DNA of 64,000 bases from Methanobrevibacter ruminantium M1. GTDB lineage: Archaea > Methanobacteriota > Methanobacteria > Methanobacteriales > Methanobacteriaceae. Position 1 is the first letter of the stretch. Every line of letters starts with the position of its first letter. The stretch is from contig NC_013790.1 of assembly GCF_000024185.1 (NCBI RefSeq), positions 1,139,501 through 1,203,500 of the forward strand, written 5' to 3'. This document shows, one piece after another, positions 26,234 to 35,849 of this stretch. The position numbers and the translations under genes were made by a program. Under the pieces are notes generated by a model that made no database searches, was not told the DNA's origin, and saw nothing but the letters and a program-made list of their open reading frames with translations.

Positions 26234-26892
26234 TTTAATTATTCTTTATCTTTATTCTTTTTTTTATTTATAAAAGAAGAGTAAATAGTTTACAGAACTT
26301 TAAACTGTTATGCAAGTTTTACAGAACTTTAAACTGCAATAATAATATAGTTTTAGCAAACTTTAAAGTTAAAAAATCAATATAGCAAAAATTGCTATAA
26401 ATTTATAATTAAGTATTTAAATAATAAAAAACTTAATATAATTATAAATAAATTATTTAAATCATTTATTGAATCATATTTAAAATTTATTTATTTATCT
26501 CTTAAATTAAGAATATCATATGCAATCTATAAATCAACCTTCTAGTTTTTTTATGATTATATTTAATCCATTATAGATTTTATGGTAAGACGAATTTGGC
26601 AGATTCTTTAAATAAGTAGGAAATTAATTTATTAATTTATTTAATTATTGAATTAACTTAATTAATAAAAATAATAATTAAGATTAGTTCATATTAGGTC
26701 TTAATAATTGAAATTAATTTATTTAATGAATTAGTTTGAATTAGGTCCGGATAATTATTATAATCTAATAATTTCAAAATTAGATTATCAGATGTTTAGA
26801 TTAATAAATAAATGCCATTGTCTAAAATATAGTCTAAAAAAGCTTGTGCATATTATTTAGATACACTTTAATTAACCTTTAGAGGTGTTATT
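26234..26892. promoter_or_regulatory. rpoK-eno intergenic region with repeated palindromic sites
   Basis: 659 bp without a gene. Two near-identical sites at 26287-26307 and 26315-26336 (AGTTT.ACAGAACTTTAAACTG, 28-29 bp apart) each contain AGTTT/AAACT arms, and a third weaker relative lies near 26351 (AGTTTTAGCAAACTTTAAAG). A perfect TAGCAAAAATTGCTA palindrome lies at about 26382-26396, before a TATA-like TATAAATTTATAATTA. These could be operators for a promoter reading towards eno. Confidence 0.35.
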
Positions 26893-28140
26893 TTGGATAG
26901 TGTAATCGAAGATGTTCGTGTTAGAAAAATTTTAGATAGCAGAGGAAATCCTACTGTTGAAGTAGATATAATTACTTGGAACGGATTTGGAAGAGCTGCA
27001 GCTCCAAGCGGAGCAAGCACAGGTTCCAGAGAAGTTGTATCCTTCCCTGAAGGAGGGGTTGATCAGGTAATCAGTGAAGTTGAAGACTTGATTTCTTCCG
27101 AACTTATCGGAATGGCTGCTGAAGACATTGAAGACATTGATGAGGTCTTAAGAGAAATCGACGGAACTGACAATATGTCTGCAATTGGCGGAAATACAAG
27201 TGTGGCTGTTTCCATGGCTGCAGCTAAGGCAGCTGCCATGTCCTTTGGAATGCCTCTCTATAGCTTTTTAGGAGGCAATTTCGTCAGTGAAATGCCTTAT
27301 CCTTTAGGCAATATGATGAATGGCGGAGCTCATGCAGGTCCAAATGCACCGGACATTCAGGAATTTCTAGTAGTTCCTATAGGTGCTAAGGATGTGGAAG
27401 AGGCTGTATTTGCCAATGTGGCTGTCCATAAGAAACTAAAAGAGCTCCTCTCTAAAAAAGACCCTGATTTCACTGGTGGAAAAGGAGATGAAGGTGGTTG
27501 GATTCCTAATATTACTAATACTCAAGCTTTAGAAATCCAGGCACAGGCATGTGAAGAGACAAGAGACGAATTAGGCATTCTAATTAGGCCTGGTTTGGAT
27601 ATGGCATCCTCTGAGTTTTGGGACAGTGAAAAGGAAAAATACGTATACTCCCAAGACAATATTGAAAGGGATGTTGGCGAGCAAGTGGAATATGTCAAGG
27701 ACTTGATTGAAACATATAACCTGTTCTATGTTGAAGATCCTTTTGATGAGAATGATTTCGAAGGATTCCGTGAGCTCACTTCCAAGGTAGGAAACAAATG
27801 TCGCATTTGCGGTGATGACCTCTTTGTCACAAACTCAAGACTCCTTAAGAAGGGAATCGATGAAAAGGCAGCAAATGCAATTATCATAAAGCCTAATCAA
27901 ATCGGCTCACTTACTGAAACCTATGCTACTGTAAAATTAGCTAAAGAAAACAATGTAATGCCTGTTGTATCCCATAGGTCTGGAGAGACTTGTGATGAGA
28001 CCATTGCTCACTTGGCAGTGGCCTTTGGCGCTCCTATGATTAAAACCGGTGCAATAGGTGGAGAGAGAATAGCAAAATTAAATGAGCTTATTAGAATCGA
28101 AGCTGAATTGTCTAATCCGAAAATGGCCAGATTGTTCTAA
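26893..28140 (+). CDS. eno: enolase (phosphopyruvate hydratase)
   Basis: 415 residues; interconverts 2-phosphoglycerate and phosphoenolpyruvate in gluconeogenesis/glycolysis. It has the N-terminal [13 protein letters not shown] and SGASTG loop, NMMNGGAHA, the metal ligands in VEDPFDE and GDDLFVTN, the catalytic [12 protein letters not shown] Lys and SHRSGET. The start is a TTG at 26893, supported by AGAGGTG 5 nt upstream and by conserved N-terminal residues ([15 protein letters not shown]); no ATG lies nearby in frame. Confidence 0.96.
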   Translation: MDSVIEDVRVRKILDSRGNPTVEVDIITWNGFGRAAAPSGASTGSREVVSFPEGGVDQVISEVEDLISSELIGMAAEDIEDIDEVLREIDGTDNMSAIGGNTSVAVSMAAAKAAAMSFGMPLYSFLGGNFVSEMPYPLGNMMNGGAHAGPNAPDIQEFLVVPIGAKDVEEAVFANVAVHKKLKELLSKKDPDFTGGKGDEGGWIPNITNTQALEIQAQACEETRDELGILIRPGLDMASSEFWDSEKEKYVYSQDNIERDVGEQVEYVKDLIETYNLFYVEDPFDENDFEGFRELTSKVGNKCRICGDDLFVTNSRLLKKGIDEKAANAIIIKPNQIGSLTETYATVKLAKENNVMPVVSHRSGETCDETIAHLAVAFGAPMIKTGAIGGERIAKLNELIRIEAELSNPKMARLF

Positions 28141-28542
28141 ATAGGGCTTTTGGATAGGAAAGAGTTTATCAGATTCTAAAGAAAATTCAATTTTATTATT
28201 TACTCAATATGTGATAATAAAGATTTATATTTATTATTTACTTATCTGTTTATAATAAAAATCATTAAAATCATATAATTTTAATTGTAAGTTATTGAGC
28301 GATTTTTTACAATTAAAACAAGTGTAATTTATTGGCCTTAAGAAATTTAGGCTAATAAAAAAATAGTTAAATATATTAACTTTAAAATTAAACTAAAAGT
28401 AATATTACTTTAAATGTATTTTTGTAATATTATGGTTTATTTTTAAGTTTACAGGTAATTTATTAATAGGCTAAAGCATTATTCAATGTATCAAGTTTAT
28501 TAATTAAATTATAATTAATAAAAAGAAGAAAATGGTGTAAAA
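28141..28542. other. AT-rich intergenic region, eno to ferredoxin
   Basis: 402 bp with no open frame of note. Two TATTATTTACT stretches near 28196 and 28232 are simple repeats. A promoter for the ferredoxin is likely here, but no single box stands out. Confidence 0.3.
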
Positions 28543-28734
28543 ATGTCAACTGTAATTATTGATGCAAGCAAATGTGAAAACGCAGACTGTGGTGAATGTG
28601 TAGACATGTGTCCTATGGAAATCTTTTCCTTAGACGGAGACAAAATCGTAACTGATCATGAAGACGAATGTACTTTATGTGAAGTTTGTGTCGACATGTG
28701 CCCAAATGATTGTATTACAATTAAAGACGAATAG
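28543..28734 (+). CDS. small ferredoxin, 2[4Fe-4S]
   Basis: 63 residues. Two cluster motifs are visible: C-X4-C-X2-C-X3-CP from Cys11 to Cys23, where the first spacing is longer than the usual two residues, and C-X2-C-X2-C-X3-CP near the end (CTLCEVCVDMCPNDC). It is very acidic, as expected for a soluble electron carrier. GGTGTAAAA precedes the ATG. It lies between eno and rpsB. Confidence 0.92.
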   Translation: MSTVIIDASKCENADCGECVDMCPMEIFSLDGDKIVTDHEDECTLCEVCVDMCPNDCITIKDE

Positions 28735-28931
28735 ATTTGTTATTTAAATAGGGTTCATCAATCTTTGGATTATAAATTCATTAATTGAATTATAAGAAAT
28801 TCATTAATCCTTTCGATTAGTTGAATTCTATTTATAATTTTTTTATTAAAAAATTAATTATAATTTAATTTATTCATTTAAAGACTTTATAATTTATTAA
28901 TAAAACAAAAAAGATTTATATAGGTGATATA

Positions 28932-29528
28932 GTGTCAGATTTATTAATCCCATTAGATAACTACTTAGCTGCTGGGTTACACATTGGTACCCAACAAAAA
29001 ACTCACGATATGGAAAAATATATTTTCCGTGTAAGATCAGACGGTTTATATGTTTTAGACGTACGTAAAACCGACGAAAGATTAAGAGCAGTCGCTAAAT
29101 TCTTAGCAAAATACGACCCTGATGACATTTTAGTAGTGGCTACCCGTCAATACGGTCAAGCTCCTGTTAAGAAATTCGGTGAAATCACCGGTTGTAAGAC
29201 CATTCCTGGCAGATTCATCCCAGGTACCTTAACCAACCCAGGATATGCTAAATTCATCGAACCTAAAGTAATCGTCGTAACTGACCCAAGATCAGACTCT
29301 CAAGCTATCTTAGAATCCAAACAAAACGGAATTCCTGTAGTTGGTCTTTGTGATACAGAAAACTTACTTGCTAATGTAGATATCTGTGTACCTTCCAACA
29401 ACAAAGGTAGAAAAGCTATCGCTTTAATCTACTGGTTGCTTGCAAGACAAATCTTAAGAGAAAGAGGAATTCTTGGCGAAGACGAAGACTTAGACTTAGA
29501 GCCTTCTGACTTTGAGCTTAAGTTCTAA
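28932..29528 (+). CDS. rpsB: 30S ribosomal protein S2 (uS2)
   Basis: 198 residues. [42 protein letters not shown] and [30 protein letters not shown] (in parts) are archaeal S2 hallmarks. It starts with GTG at 28932, preceded by GGTGATATA. The C-terminus is acidic. A post-stop hairpin element follows the stop at once. In Methanobacteriales rpsB leads into the MEMO-mevalonate kinase string, here interrupted by an Rpn gene. Confidence 0.95.
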   Translation: MSDLLIPLDNYLAAGLHIGTQQKTHDMEKYIFRVRSDGLYVLDVRKTDERLRAVAKFLAKYDPDDILVVATRQYGQAPVKKFGEITGCKTIPGRFIPGTLTNPGYAKFIEPKVIVVTDPRSDSQAILESKQNGIPVVGLCDTENLLANVDICVPSNNKGRKAIALIYWLLARQILRERGILGEDEDLDLEPSDFELKF

Positions 29529-29612
29529 TTCAAGCTTTTCCTGCAAGCTTTTTTGAGCCTTCGGCTCAAAAAAACTTTGACCAAAAATTTTATCACGGCT
29601 ATGTGATAAAAT
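29529..29612 (+). terminator. post-stop hairpin element, copy 2, plus second hairpin
   Basis: Directly after the rpsB stop. A TTTTTTGAGCC-TTC-GGCTCAAAAAA stem (12 bp counting the flanking T-A) is followed by CTTTGACCAAAAATTTTAT, related to copies at 19688, 32348 and 38551. A second perfect 10-bp hairpin ATTTTATCAC / GTGATAAAAT (29587-29612) precedes CC and a long T-run, a convincing terminator. CAAGCTTTT is present twice at the front. The remaining 29613-30060 is T-rich with nothing recognised except a TATA-like AGTATAAAAATATTT near 30018. Confidence 0.75.
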
Positions 29613-30060
29613 CCTTTTTTTATTTTAAACTTTAATTCAGATTAATTTTTAGTTTTTTTCCGCTTTTTTTATAAATTTTTATTTAAATATTCTTTGGAAA
29701 AATTTTTTATATTTTTTTCAATTATCAACGAGTTTTTTCTTTAACATTGAACATTATTCATTCTGATTTTCTAAAAAAAATTTTTTATTTTCTCATAAAA
29801 TCCTTATTTTTATTTTTTATCAATTATTTTCAATTATTTTAGTTAAATCTTTATTTTATTTTCTATTTTTTTCAATTTAATTAAACTAATGTATTTTCAG
29901 CACATTGTAATTTTTCTTCATTTGGTTTACTATATGTAACTATTTATTATTTTTTTAATTTTTAAGGATTATGTATAGTTATTTTTTGATTTTAATGAAC
30001 ATATGTTCTTTATATTGAGTATAAAAATATTTAAATAGTTTATTAAAGAAATAAAGTAAT

Positions 30061-30957
30061 ATGGATAATATAAAAGATAAGAAGATCAATGATAAAATTC
30101 AAAAGCAATTGGCTAATGAGTCAGTCAATGAGCTTTTAAGCATTACAGGTATCAAATCAAATGTTATCCAACCTTTAACAGTAGAATATGTAGATGTTGC
30201 AGACACAAGAATAGCAGATTATGTAGGATTAGAAGAAAATGACAGTATCCGTCTTTTAGAGTTTCATACCGGCGCACCTAATGAAAACTTGGATTTTAAA
30301 ATGTTTGATTATTCTTCCATGATTTATAAAAAATATAGGAAGCCTGTAAATGCGGTAGCGATTTGTACAGAACGAATAAACGAGCCAGAAGGCAAACTGG
30401 AATGGGGTGATAGGAACAAATATTATTATGATATTGTTACATACAAAGATATCGATGGGGAATTAGAATTAAATATTATTAGGAACAAAAATAAATTCAA
30501 TCAAAAGTTATCTTCACTGGAGATTTTTACTTTAAAAATGATTTTATACACTTCCTTTGATAAAAAACCTCATGAGATAATGTTAGATGCCTGTAAATTA
30601 ACTAATGAAGCTAACTTAAATCAATACCTGTTGGATGAAATAAAAAAGTTTCAGGAATTAACTTGCAGAAAAATAATTGATGAACAATATCATAGGGGGA
30701 TTGCCGACGTGATAGCGATGAAAAATACTTTGTTTTATGAAGACTTGAAGAAGAGTGAAGAAAGAGGTATACGTATTGGTGAGAAAAGAGGTATAAGTAT
30801 TGGTGAGGATAAAAAGGAATTTCATATGAGAATCCATATAATTAAAAATCTGTTAGGCAAGATTTCTAATTCTGATTTAGCAAAATCTTTGGATATTTCA
30901 GAGGAAGAACTTGAAGAGTTTATTAAAGAAAATAATTTAACTCCTTCAAAGGATTGA
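30061..30957 (+). CDS. Rpn-family recombination-promoting nuclease / putative transposase-like protein
   Basis: 298 residues. The N-terminal half has a PD-(D/E)XK-like arrangement (VDVADTRIADYVGLEENDSIRLLEFHTG, then a DFKMFDYSSMIYKKY region) as in Rpn/YhgA-like proteins. The C-terminal part is charged and repetitive (RGIRIGEKRGISIGEDKKEF), another family habit, ending in a helical ISEEELEEFIKENN. Rpn proteins are linked to RecA-independent recombination and mobile DNA. It interrupts the rpsB-MEMO order, and a partial second copy of its 3' end lies just downstream. Confidence 0.7.
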   Translation: MDNIKDKKINDKIQKQLANESVNELLSITGIKSNVIQPLTVEYVDVADTRIADYVGLEENDSIRLLEFHTGAPNENLDFKMFDYSSMIYKKYRKPVNAVAICTERINEPEGKLEWGDRNKYYYDIVTYKDIDGELELNIIRNKNKFNQKLSSLEIFTLKMILYTSFDKKPHEIMLDACKLTNEANLNQYLLDEIKKFQELTCRKIIDEQYHRGIADVIAMKNTLFYEDLKKSEERGIRIGEKRGISIGEDKKEFHMRIHIIKNLLGKISNSDLAKSLDISEEELEEFIKENNLTPSKD

Positions 30958-31065
30958 TCTTTTTTATTTTCATTTTTTATATGCCTTTTTTAAGTTTTTT
31001 TTCAATGATTTAATAATATTTTTTTTATTTTTCTTCATTTTAAAGTTTATTAGTAGAAACTTCGA

Positions 31066-31311
31066 ATGATCAATTGGGCTGCTGAAATGAAAACTATGAA
31101 AAATACTTTGTTTTATGAAGACTTTAAGAAAAGTGAGGAGAGAAGCATCCTTATTGGTGAGGATAAAAAGGAATTTCATCTGAGAATTCATATAATTAAA
31201 AATCTGTTAGGCAAGATTTCTAATTCTGATTTAGCAAAATCTTTGAATTTTTCAGAGGAAGAACTTGAAGAGTTTATTAAAGAAAATAATTTAACTCATT
31301 CTTCCATTTAA
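31066..31311 (+). pseudogene. partial duplicate of the Rpn-family gene 3' end
   Basis: The 81-codon open frame repeats about 75 C-terminal residues of the upstream gene (MKNTLFYED.KKSEER...IGEDKKEFH.RIHIIKNLLGKISNSDLAKSL.FSEEELEEFIKENNLT). The DNA is almost identical over about 200 bp (30780-30940 against 31150-31295) and lacks one internal 8-9 codon repeat. The nuclease domain is absent and no ribosome-binding site precedes the ATG, so it is most likely a remnant. Confidence 0.75.
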
Positions 31312-31498
31312 TCTTTTTTTATTTTTTTTTTATTTTTTTATTTATTAATGTCTTTTTTTAACTATTTTAATCTTTTTTTATATTTTAATTAGTTAAATTT
31401 TTACTTTTTCTATATCTGCAATCATATATCTAATTCAAATTAAACATATTTTTATATTACTAAAACAAATTTATAATTATAAAATCCAAGGTGAAAAT

Positions 31499-32347
31499 AT
31501 GATTAGAGAAGCTGTCGTTGCAGGTACATTTTATGAAAATAATGTCAAATATTTGAGAGAAAGCATTGAAGACTGTTTTACACACAGATTAGGCCCAGGA
31601 GAAATTCCAAAGCTTTCCAGAGTAAATAAGGAAAAAGAAGTAAATGCAATCATGGTTCCTCATGCAGGATATGTCTATTCAGGTCCGACAGCAGCTCACG
31701 CATATTCAAAGCTTGTTCAAGACGGATATCCTGAAACCTTTGTCATAATAGCCCCTAATCACACTGGCTTTGGAGAACATGTTTCCATCTTCAATGAAGG
31801 ATCTTGGATAGTTCCAAATGGGGTTGCAGATGTGGATGATGAGCTTGCAAACGCAATTATAAATCAATCCAACTATGCAAAGGCAGATTTCCTGGCTCAT
31901 AGGAACGAACACAGTATTGAAGTTCAGATACCCTTACTAAAATACTTTGATAGCAATTTCAAGATAGTTCCAATCTGTATGATGGATCAATCTCCTCAAG
32001 CATCAATCGACCTTGCCAATTCTATATTCGAAGCGGCCAATGATTTGAACCGAAAAATCACCTTGATTGACAGCACTGATTTAAGTCATTTTAAGTCACA
32101 GGAAAAGACCATTGAACATGATAACTTAGTGTTTAATGAAGTGATAAATGGAAATACTGAAGGCCTTTATCAAGTTGTTAAAAAAGAGCAGATTACTATG
32201 TGTGGATACGGTCCAACTATGGTAAGTATGGAATATTGCAAGAAATTAAATCAGAAGAACTTTGAATTGCTCCAGCATTCTACTAGCGGTGATATAACTT
32301 TGGATTATGCTTCTGTTGTTGGATATGGATCTGGGGTTTGGTTCTAG
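31499..32347 (+). CDS. MEMO1 family protein
   Basis: 282 residues. REAVVAGTFYENNVKYLRESIEDCF, MVPHAGYVYSGPTAAHAY, IAPNHTGFGEHVSIFNEGSW, EHSIEVQIPLLKYF and DSTDLSHF are the MEMO/AmmeMemoRadiSam core, with His and Asp residues resembling the extradiol dioxygenase LigB metal site. Biochemical function is unclear. Position immediately before mevalonate kinase is conserved in Methanobacteriales, which hints at a link to isoprenoid metabolism. AAGGTGAAAAT gives the start. Confidence 0.92.
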   Translation: MIREAVVAGTFYENNVKYLRESIEDCFTHRLGPGEIPKLSRVNKEKEVNAIMVPHAGYVYSGPTAAHAYSKLVQDGYPETFVIIAPNHTGFGEHVSIFNEGSWIVPNGVADVDDELANAIINQSNYAKADFLAHRNEHSIEVQIPLLKYFDSNFKIVPICMMDQSPQASIDLANSIFEAANDLNRKITLIDSTDLSHFKSQEKTIEHDNLVFNEVINGNTEGLYQVVKKEQITMCGYGPTMVSMEYCKKLNQKNFELLQHSTSGDITLDYASVVGYGSGVWF

Positions 32348-32406
32348 AAGCTTTTTCAGCAAGCTTTTTTGGCCTTCGGCCAAAAAACCTTGACCAAAAA
32401 TTTTAT
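32348..32406 (+). terminator. post-stop hairpin element, copy 3
   Basis: Starts directly after the stop. Stem CAAG-C-TTTTTTGGCC, loop TTC, GGCCAAAAAA-C-CTTG: 14 pairs with the same C-C mismatch, then ACCAAAAATTTTAT. AAGCTTTTT occurs twice at the front, as in copy 2. Confidence 0.75.
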
Positions 32407-32546
32407 TTCAACAGGCTTGTATAACGTATTTTAATTATTTGTTCAATAGAGCCTAAATTTTATTTATTTGCTTATTTTAATTATTTTGTTCTAAAAGCAG
32501 TCTTATTTTAATTATTTGCTTATTTACTTCTTTATTTTCTTTTAAC

Positions 32547-32684
32547 TTAAATCTCTTTTTTTTCCCAATCATTACAGCTGTCATATTGATTGATTAATTT
32601 TTCATGAAAAACGCAATAATACTGTGTACATAAATTTAAGTCAAATTCCAGATATTTGCAGTTATAGCATTCCTTTTCTTCCAT
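32547..32684 (-). CDS. small Cys-rich protein (45 aa)
   Basis: An unbroken 45-codon frame, MEEKECYNCKYLEFDLNLC at the start, with five Cys (C..C, C....C, then C near the end in YDSCNDWEKKEI). The spacing suggests a small metal-binding knuckle. There is no ribosome-binding site, but an AGTATATTTATAATTATA box about 40 nt upstream would place transcription start at or just before the ATG, so leaderless translation is possible. It lies antisense in the MEMO-mvk gap. Not recognised. Confidence 0.55.
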   Translation of the reverse strand: MEEKECYNCKYLEFDLNLCTQYYCVFHEKLINQYDSCNDWEKKEI

Positions 32685-32829
32685 ATTTATAGTATGGTTT
32701 TTTATATTATTTAAGATATAATTATAAATATACTAAAAGTTTAATGATTTTTGATTTTATTAGTTTTAATCAATATTGATTTTATTTAAAAAAGGCATTG
32801 TCCTTTTAATGATTATTTGGAGAAATTTG

Positions 32830-33813
32830 ATGAGAAAGATGTCTGTGGCTTCCGCACCTGGAAAAACCATATTGTTTGGAGAACACTCTGTTGTTTATGA
32901 TGAGCCTGCTATTGCAGGAGCAGTAAATAAAAGGGCTTCTGTAAAGATACAAGAGTCTCTAAATAATTATTCTACCTTAAAGTCTTATGACCTGGGCTTT
33001 GAAGTCATATTGAATACAAGAAGAGGGACCTATAAGCTAGTAAAGGGCAAGCCAGGAATCATTCGCTATATATTAAATGCAATGGGCAAGTTCCATGACC
33101 ACAGCAATATTGACATGACATTGGGACTTAATCTGCCGATAGGTTCAGGATTAGGCTCTTCAGCAGCTGTAACTGTAGCTACAATTGCAGCATTGCATGA
33201 CTATCATGGGGTTCCTATAACCAAGGAAAAGTTGGCAGAGGAGGCTCATGGGGTTGAGCAAGACGTTCAAGGAATTGCAAGTCCATTGGATACCTTGGTA
33301 AGCACTAATGGAGGGCTTGTTTATCTCTCTCGCGAAAAGCGCATCGTCCGCTTTGACAAGCCTTTGGATGCTCCTTTTGTAATAGGCTTTACCAATAAGT
33401 ATGGAAATACAGGAAAGATGGTTAAGCATGTAAGGCATCTGAAGGACAATTATCCGGAGCTTATAAATCCTGTAATCAGCACTATGGGCAAGATTGCAAA
33501 TGAGGCAAGAATTGCGATTCTAAAGAATGATATTGATAGGATAGCGGATTTGATGAACTTGAATCAGGGGCTACTTGATGGATTGGGAGTCAATACATAT
33601 GAGTTATCTAGAATGATTTATACAGCTCGTGAAAATGGTGCTTTAGCTTCTAAAATCACCGGTTCCGGTGGAGGGGGAAGCATAATTTCATTATGTAAAA
33701 ATAGCACTGTGGATAATGTTGCAAATGCGATAAATAAGGAAGACAGTACGATAAAGGTTAAATTCTCTGGAGAGGGTGTTTTGGTAAATAGGCGTTCTCC
33801 TCCATTTAATTAA
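32830..33813 (+). CDS. mvk: mevalonate kinase
   Basis: 327-residue GHMP kinase; phosphorylates mevalonate for archaeal isoprenoid lipids. It has SAPGKTILFGEHSVVYDEPAIAGAV, the ATP loop LPIGSGLGSSAAVTVA, and the C-terminal KITGSGGGGSIISL. GGAG at 32819-32822 is 7 nt before the ATG at 32830; a longer frame from 32776 adds an unrelated hydrophobic lead and lies before that site. It precedes ipk and fni, next steps of the archaeal route. Confidence 0.94.
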   Translation: MRKMSVASAPGKTILFGEHSVVYDEPAIAGAVNKRASVKIQESLNNYSTLKSYDLGFEVILNTRRGTYKLVKGKPGIIRYILNAMGKFHDHSNIDMTLGLNLPIGSGLGSSAAVTVATIAALHDYHGVPITKEKLAEEAHGVEQDVQGIASPLDTLVSTNGGLVYLSREKRIVRFDKPLDAPFVIGFTNKYGNTGKMVKHVRHLKDNYPELINPVISTMGKIANEARIAILKNDIDRIADLMNLNQGLLDGLGVNTYELSRMIYTARENGALASKITGSGGGGSIISLCKNSTVDNVANAINKEDSTIKVKFSGEGVLVNRRSPPFN

Positions 33814-33851
33814 TCCTTTTTAATGGGTTCTTTTTATTTAGTTATTTATTT

Positions 33852-33906
33852 AGTTATTTTATAGTTATTTTATAGTTATTTTATAGTTATTTTATAGTTA
33901 TTTTTT
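33852..33906. repeat. 11-bp tandem repeat after mvk
   Basis: AGTTATTTTAT repeated four times and a partial fifth between mvk and ipk, likely slippage-derived. Confidence 0.85.
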
Positions 33907-34025
33907 AATTAGTTTTATTTATTGTTTTTTTCTAAAATTTTATTTTTCATTTAAATTAAATATTAAACAATTTATTTCTTGAAATATATTATTTTTATCT
34001 TTAATTAATTCTTAAGTGTGATTTT

Positions 34026-34841
34026 ATGATTATTTTAAAAATTGGCGGTAGCATATTAACTGAAAAGGATTCTGCAGAGCCTAAAGTGGATTATGCTAAC
34101 TTAAACAGAATTGCAGAAGAGATCAGACAATCTTTATACTCAGATGAAATGAGCAATGACCTTATTGACGGGCTTGTAATTGTTCATGGTGCAGGCTCTT
34201 TCGGCCATCCACCTGCTAAGAAGTACAGAATCGGAGAGCCTTTTGATATGGAAGACTATCTTTCTAAAAAGATAGGATTCTCTGAGGTTCAAAACGAGGT
34301 AAAGAAGCTGAACTCAATCATTTGCCAGTCCCTTATAGAGCATGGGATTCCAGCTGTTGCGATTCCGCCATCTGCATTCATCACAAGCCATAATAAGAGA
34401 ATCTATGATTGCAATTTGGAATTGATCAAGACCTATATTGGAGAGGGATTTGTTCCTGTTCTCTTTGGAGATGTTGTCTTGGATGATGAGGTGAAGATAG
34501 CAGTCATCTCTGGAGACCAGATTCTTCAATACATTGCCAAATTCCTAAAGTCAGATAGGATAGTTCTTGGAACAGATGTTGATGGGGTTTATACAAAGAA
34601 TCCTAAGACACATGATGATGCGGTTCATATTGATAAGGTAAGCTCTATAGAGGACATTAAGTTTTTAGAGTCCACTACAAATGTTGATGTTACCGGAGGG
34701 ATGGTTGGCAAGGTCAAGGAGCTTCTAGACTTGGCAGAGTATGGCATAAGCTCTGAGATAATTGATGCAAACGAGAAGGGAGCCATTTCAAAGGCACTTC
34801 AGGGTATGGAAGTTAGAGGAACTAAAATTTCCAAGGAATAA
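34026..34841 (+). CDS. ipk: isopentenyl phosphate kinase
   Basis: 271-residue amino acid kinase family member; converts isopentenyl phosphate to isopentenyl diphosphate in the archaeal mevalonate pathway. IILKIGGSILTEK is the N-terminal nucleotide loop, and VHGAGSFGHPPAKKYRI contains the conserved His that separates IPK from other kinases of this fold. LGTDVDGVYTKNPKTH and DVTGGMVGKVKELL complete it. It lies between mvk and fni; GTGATTTT precedes the ATG. Confidence 0.94.
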   Translation: MIILKIGGSILTEKDSAEPKVDYANLNRIAEEIRQSLYSDEMSNDLIDGLVIVHGAGSFGHPPAKKYRIGEPFDMEDYLSKKIGFSEVQNEVKKLNSIICQSLIEHGIPAVAIPPSAFITSHNKRIYDCNLELIKTYIGEGFVPVLFGDVVLDDEVKIAVISGDQILQYIAKFLKSDRIVLGTDVDGVYTKNPKTHDDAVHIDKVSSIEDIKFLESTTNVDVTGGMVGKVKELLDLAEYGISSEIIDANEKGAISKALQGMEVRGTKISKE

Positions 34842-35849
34842 TCTTTTTACAATTCTTTTGATAAAATTAAGTAATTGAGATTATTTTTTCACATTAATTG
34901 TCGTTTAACACTTGTTTAAAAATTTCTAGTTTTGATTTATTTATATTCAATCTTTTAAAAATGGTTTTTTCAATATGTGGTAATTTTTGATAATTTCATA
35001 CTCAATATTTAAATACTATGATGATTATAAATAATTATTAATGAATTATATGGTGGTTATATTTATTTGATTATTATCATATGATTGGAATTTTAAATTG
35101 TCGTTTGTATATTAAAGTTTAAAATTCATCCGGGACCCTAATAAAACACTTAAGGGTATTTAATTTATCAAAAAAGATTTAAAATAAAAAATTAAGGTGA
35201 TTTATAAATTTTAAAGAAATAAAATTTTATAGATATTAGATTAAAATTTGATTAAGATCTAGATTAAATTTTAGGTCAAATTTTAGATTAAATTTATCAT
35301 AATTTTCAATATTTTATTTTAGGATTTATCATTTGGATTTAAGTTAATTAGAGTTAATTTCATATTTTAATAGATAATTTAGCTTATTAAATGATTTAAT
35401 TTTCATTTTTTAAAAGATAATAAAATTTATATTTTATGTTTTATATTTTATGTTTTAAATAATTTTTAAGGGTATTAAATTATTTTAAGATAATTTAAGT
35501 AATATAATAATTTTTATCAAAAAATCTTCACTTAAATTAAATATCTGTTTTTTAGGTTTCTGTTTTTATTTAAATAATCATAAATTATTATTTTATAATA
35601 ATTTCAATGGTTTTTATTTACTTATCATAACTTTTATTTTTTTAAAATAATGCTATGATTTTTATGTACTTGTCGTAAGTTGTTATTTTTTTAAAATAAT
35701 GCTATGATTTTTATGTACTTGTCGTAAGTTGTTATTTTTTTAAAATAATGCTATGATTTTTAATTGTTATTTTTTAAAAATAACTCTAATGATTTATATT
35801 TTACAAATCAATTATTTATTATACTTATTCAATACAAAAGAGGAAAGAA
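34842..35849. other. 1-kb AT-rich gap with 49-bp tandem repeats
   Basis: No gene of useful length in any frame. Near 35651-35699 and 35700-35748 are two near-perfect 49-bp units containing TGCTATGATTTTTATGTACT and TGTCGTAAGTTGT, flanked by a degenerate unit before (from about 35602) and a partial unit after (to about 35785). Other recurring words are ATTGTCGTTT (34896, 35096) and TTAAGGGTATT (about 35152, 35467). Promoter activity for fni is likely, but the site is not clear. Confidence 0.6.
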
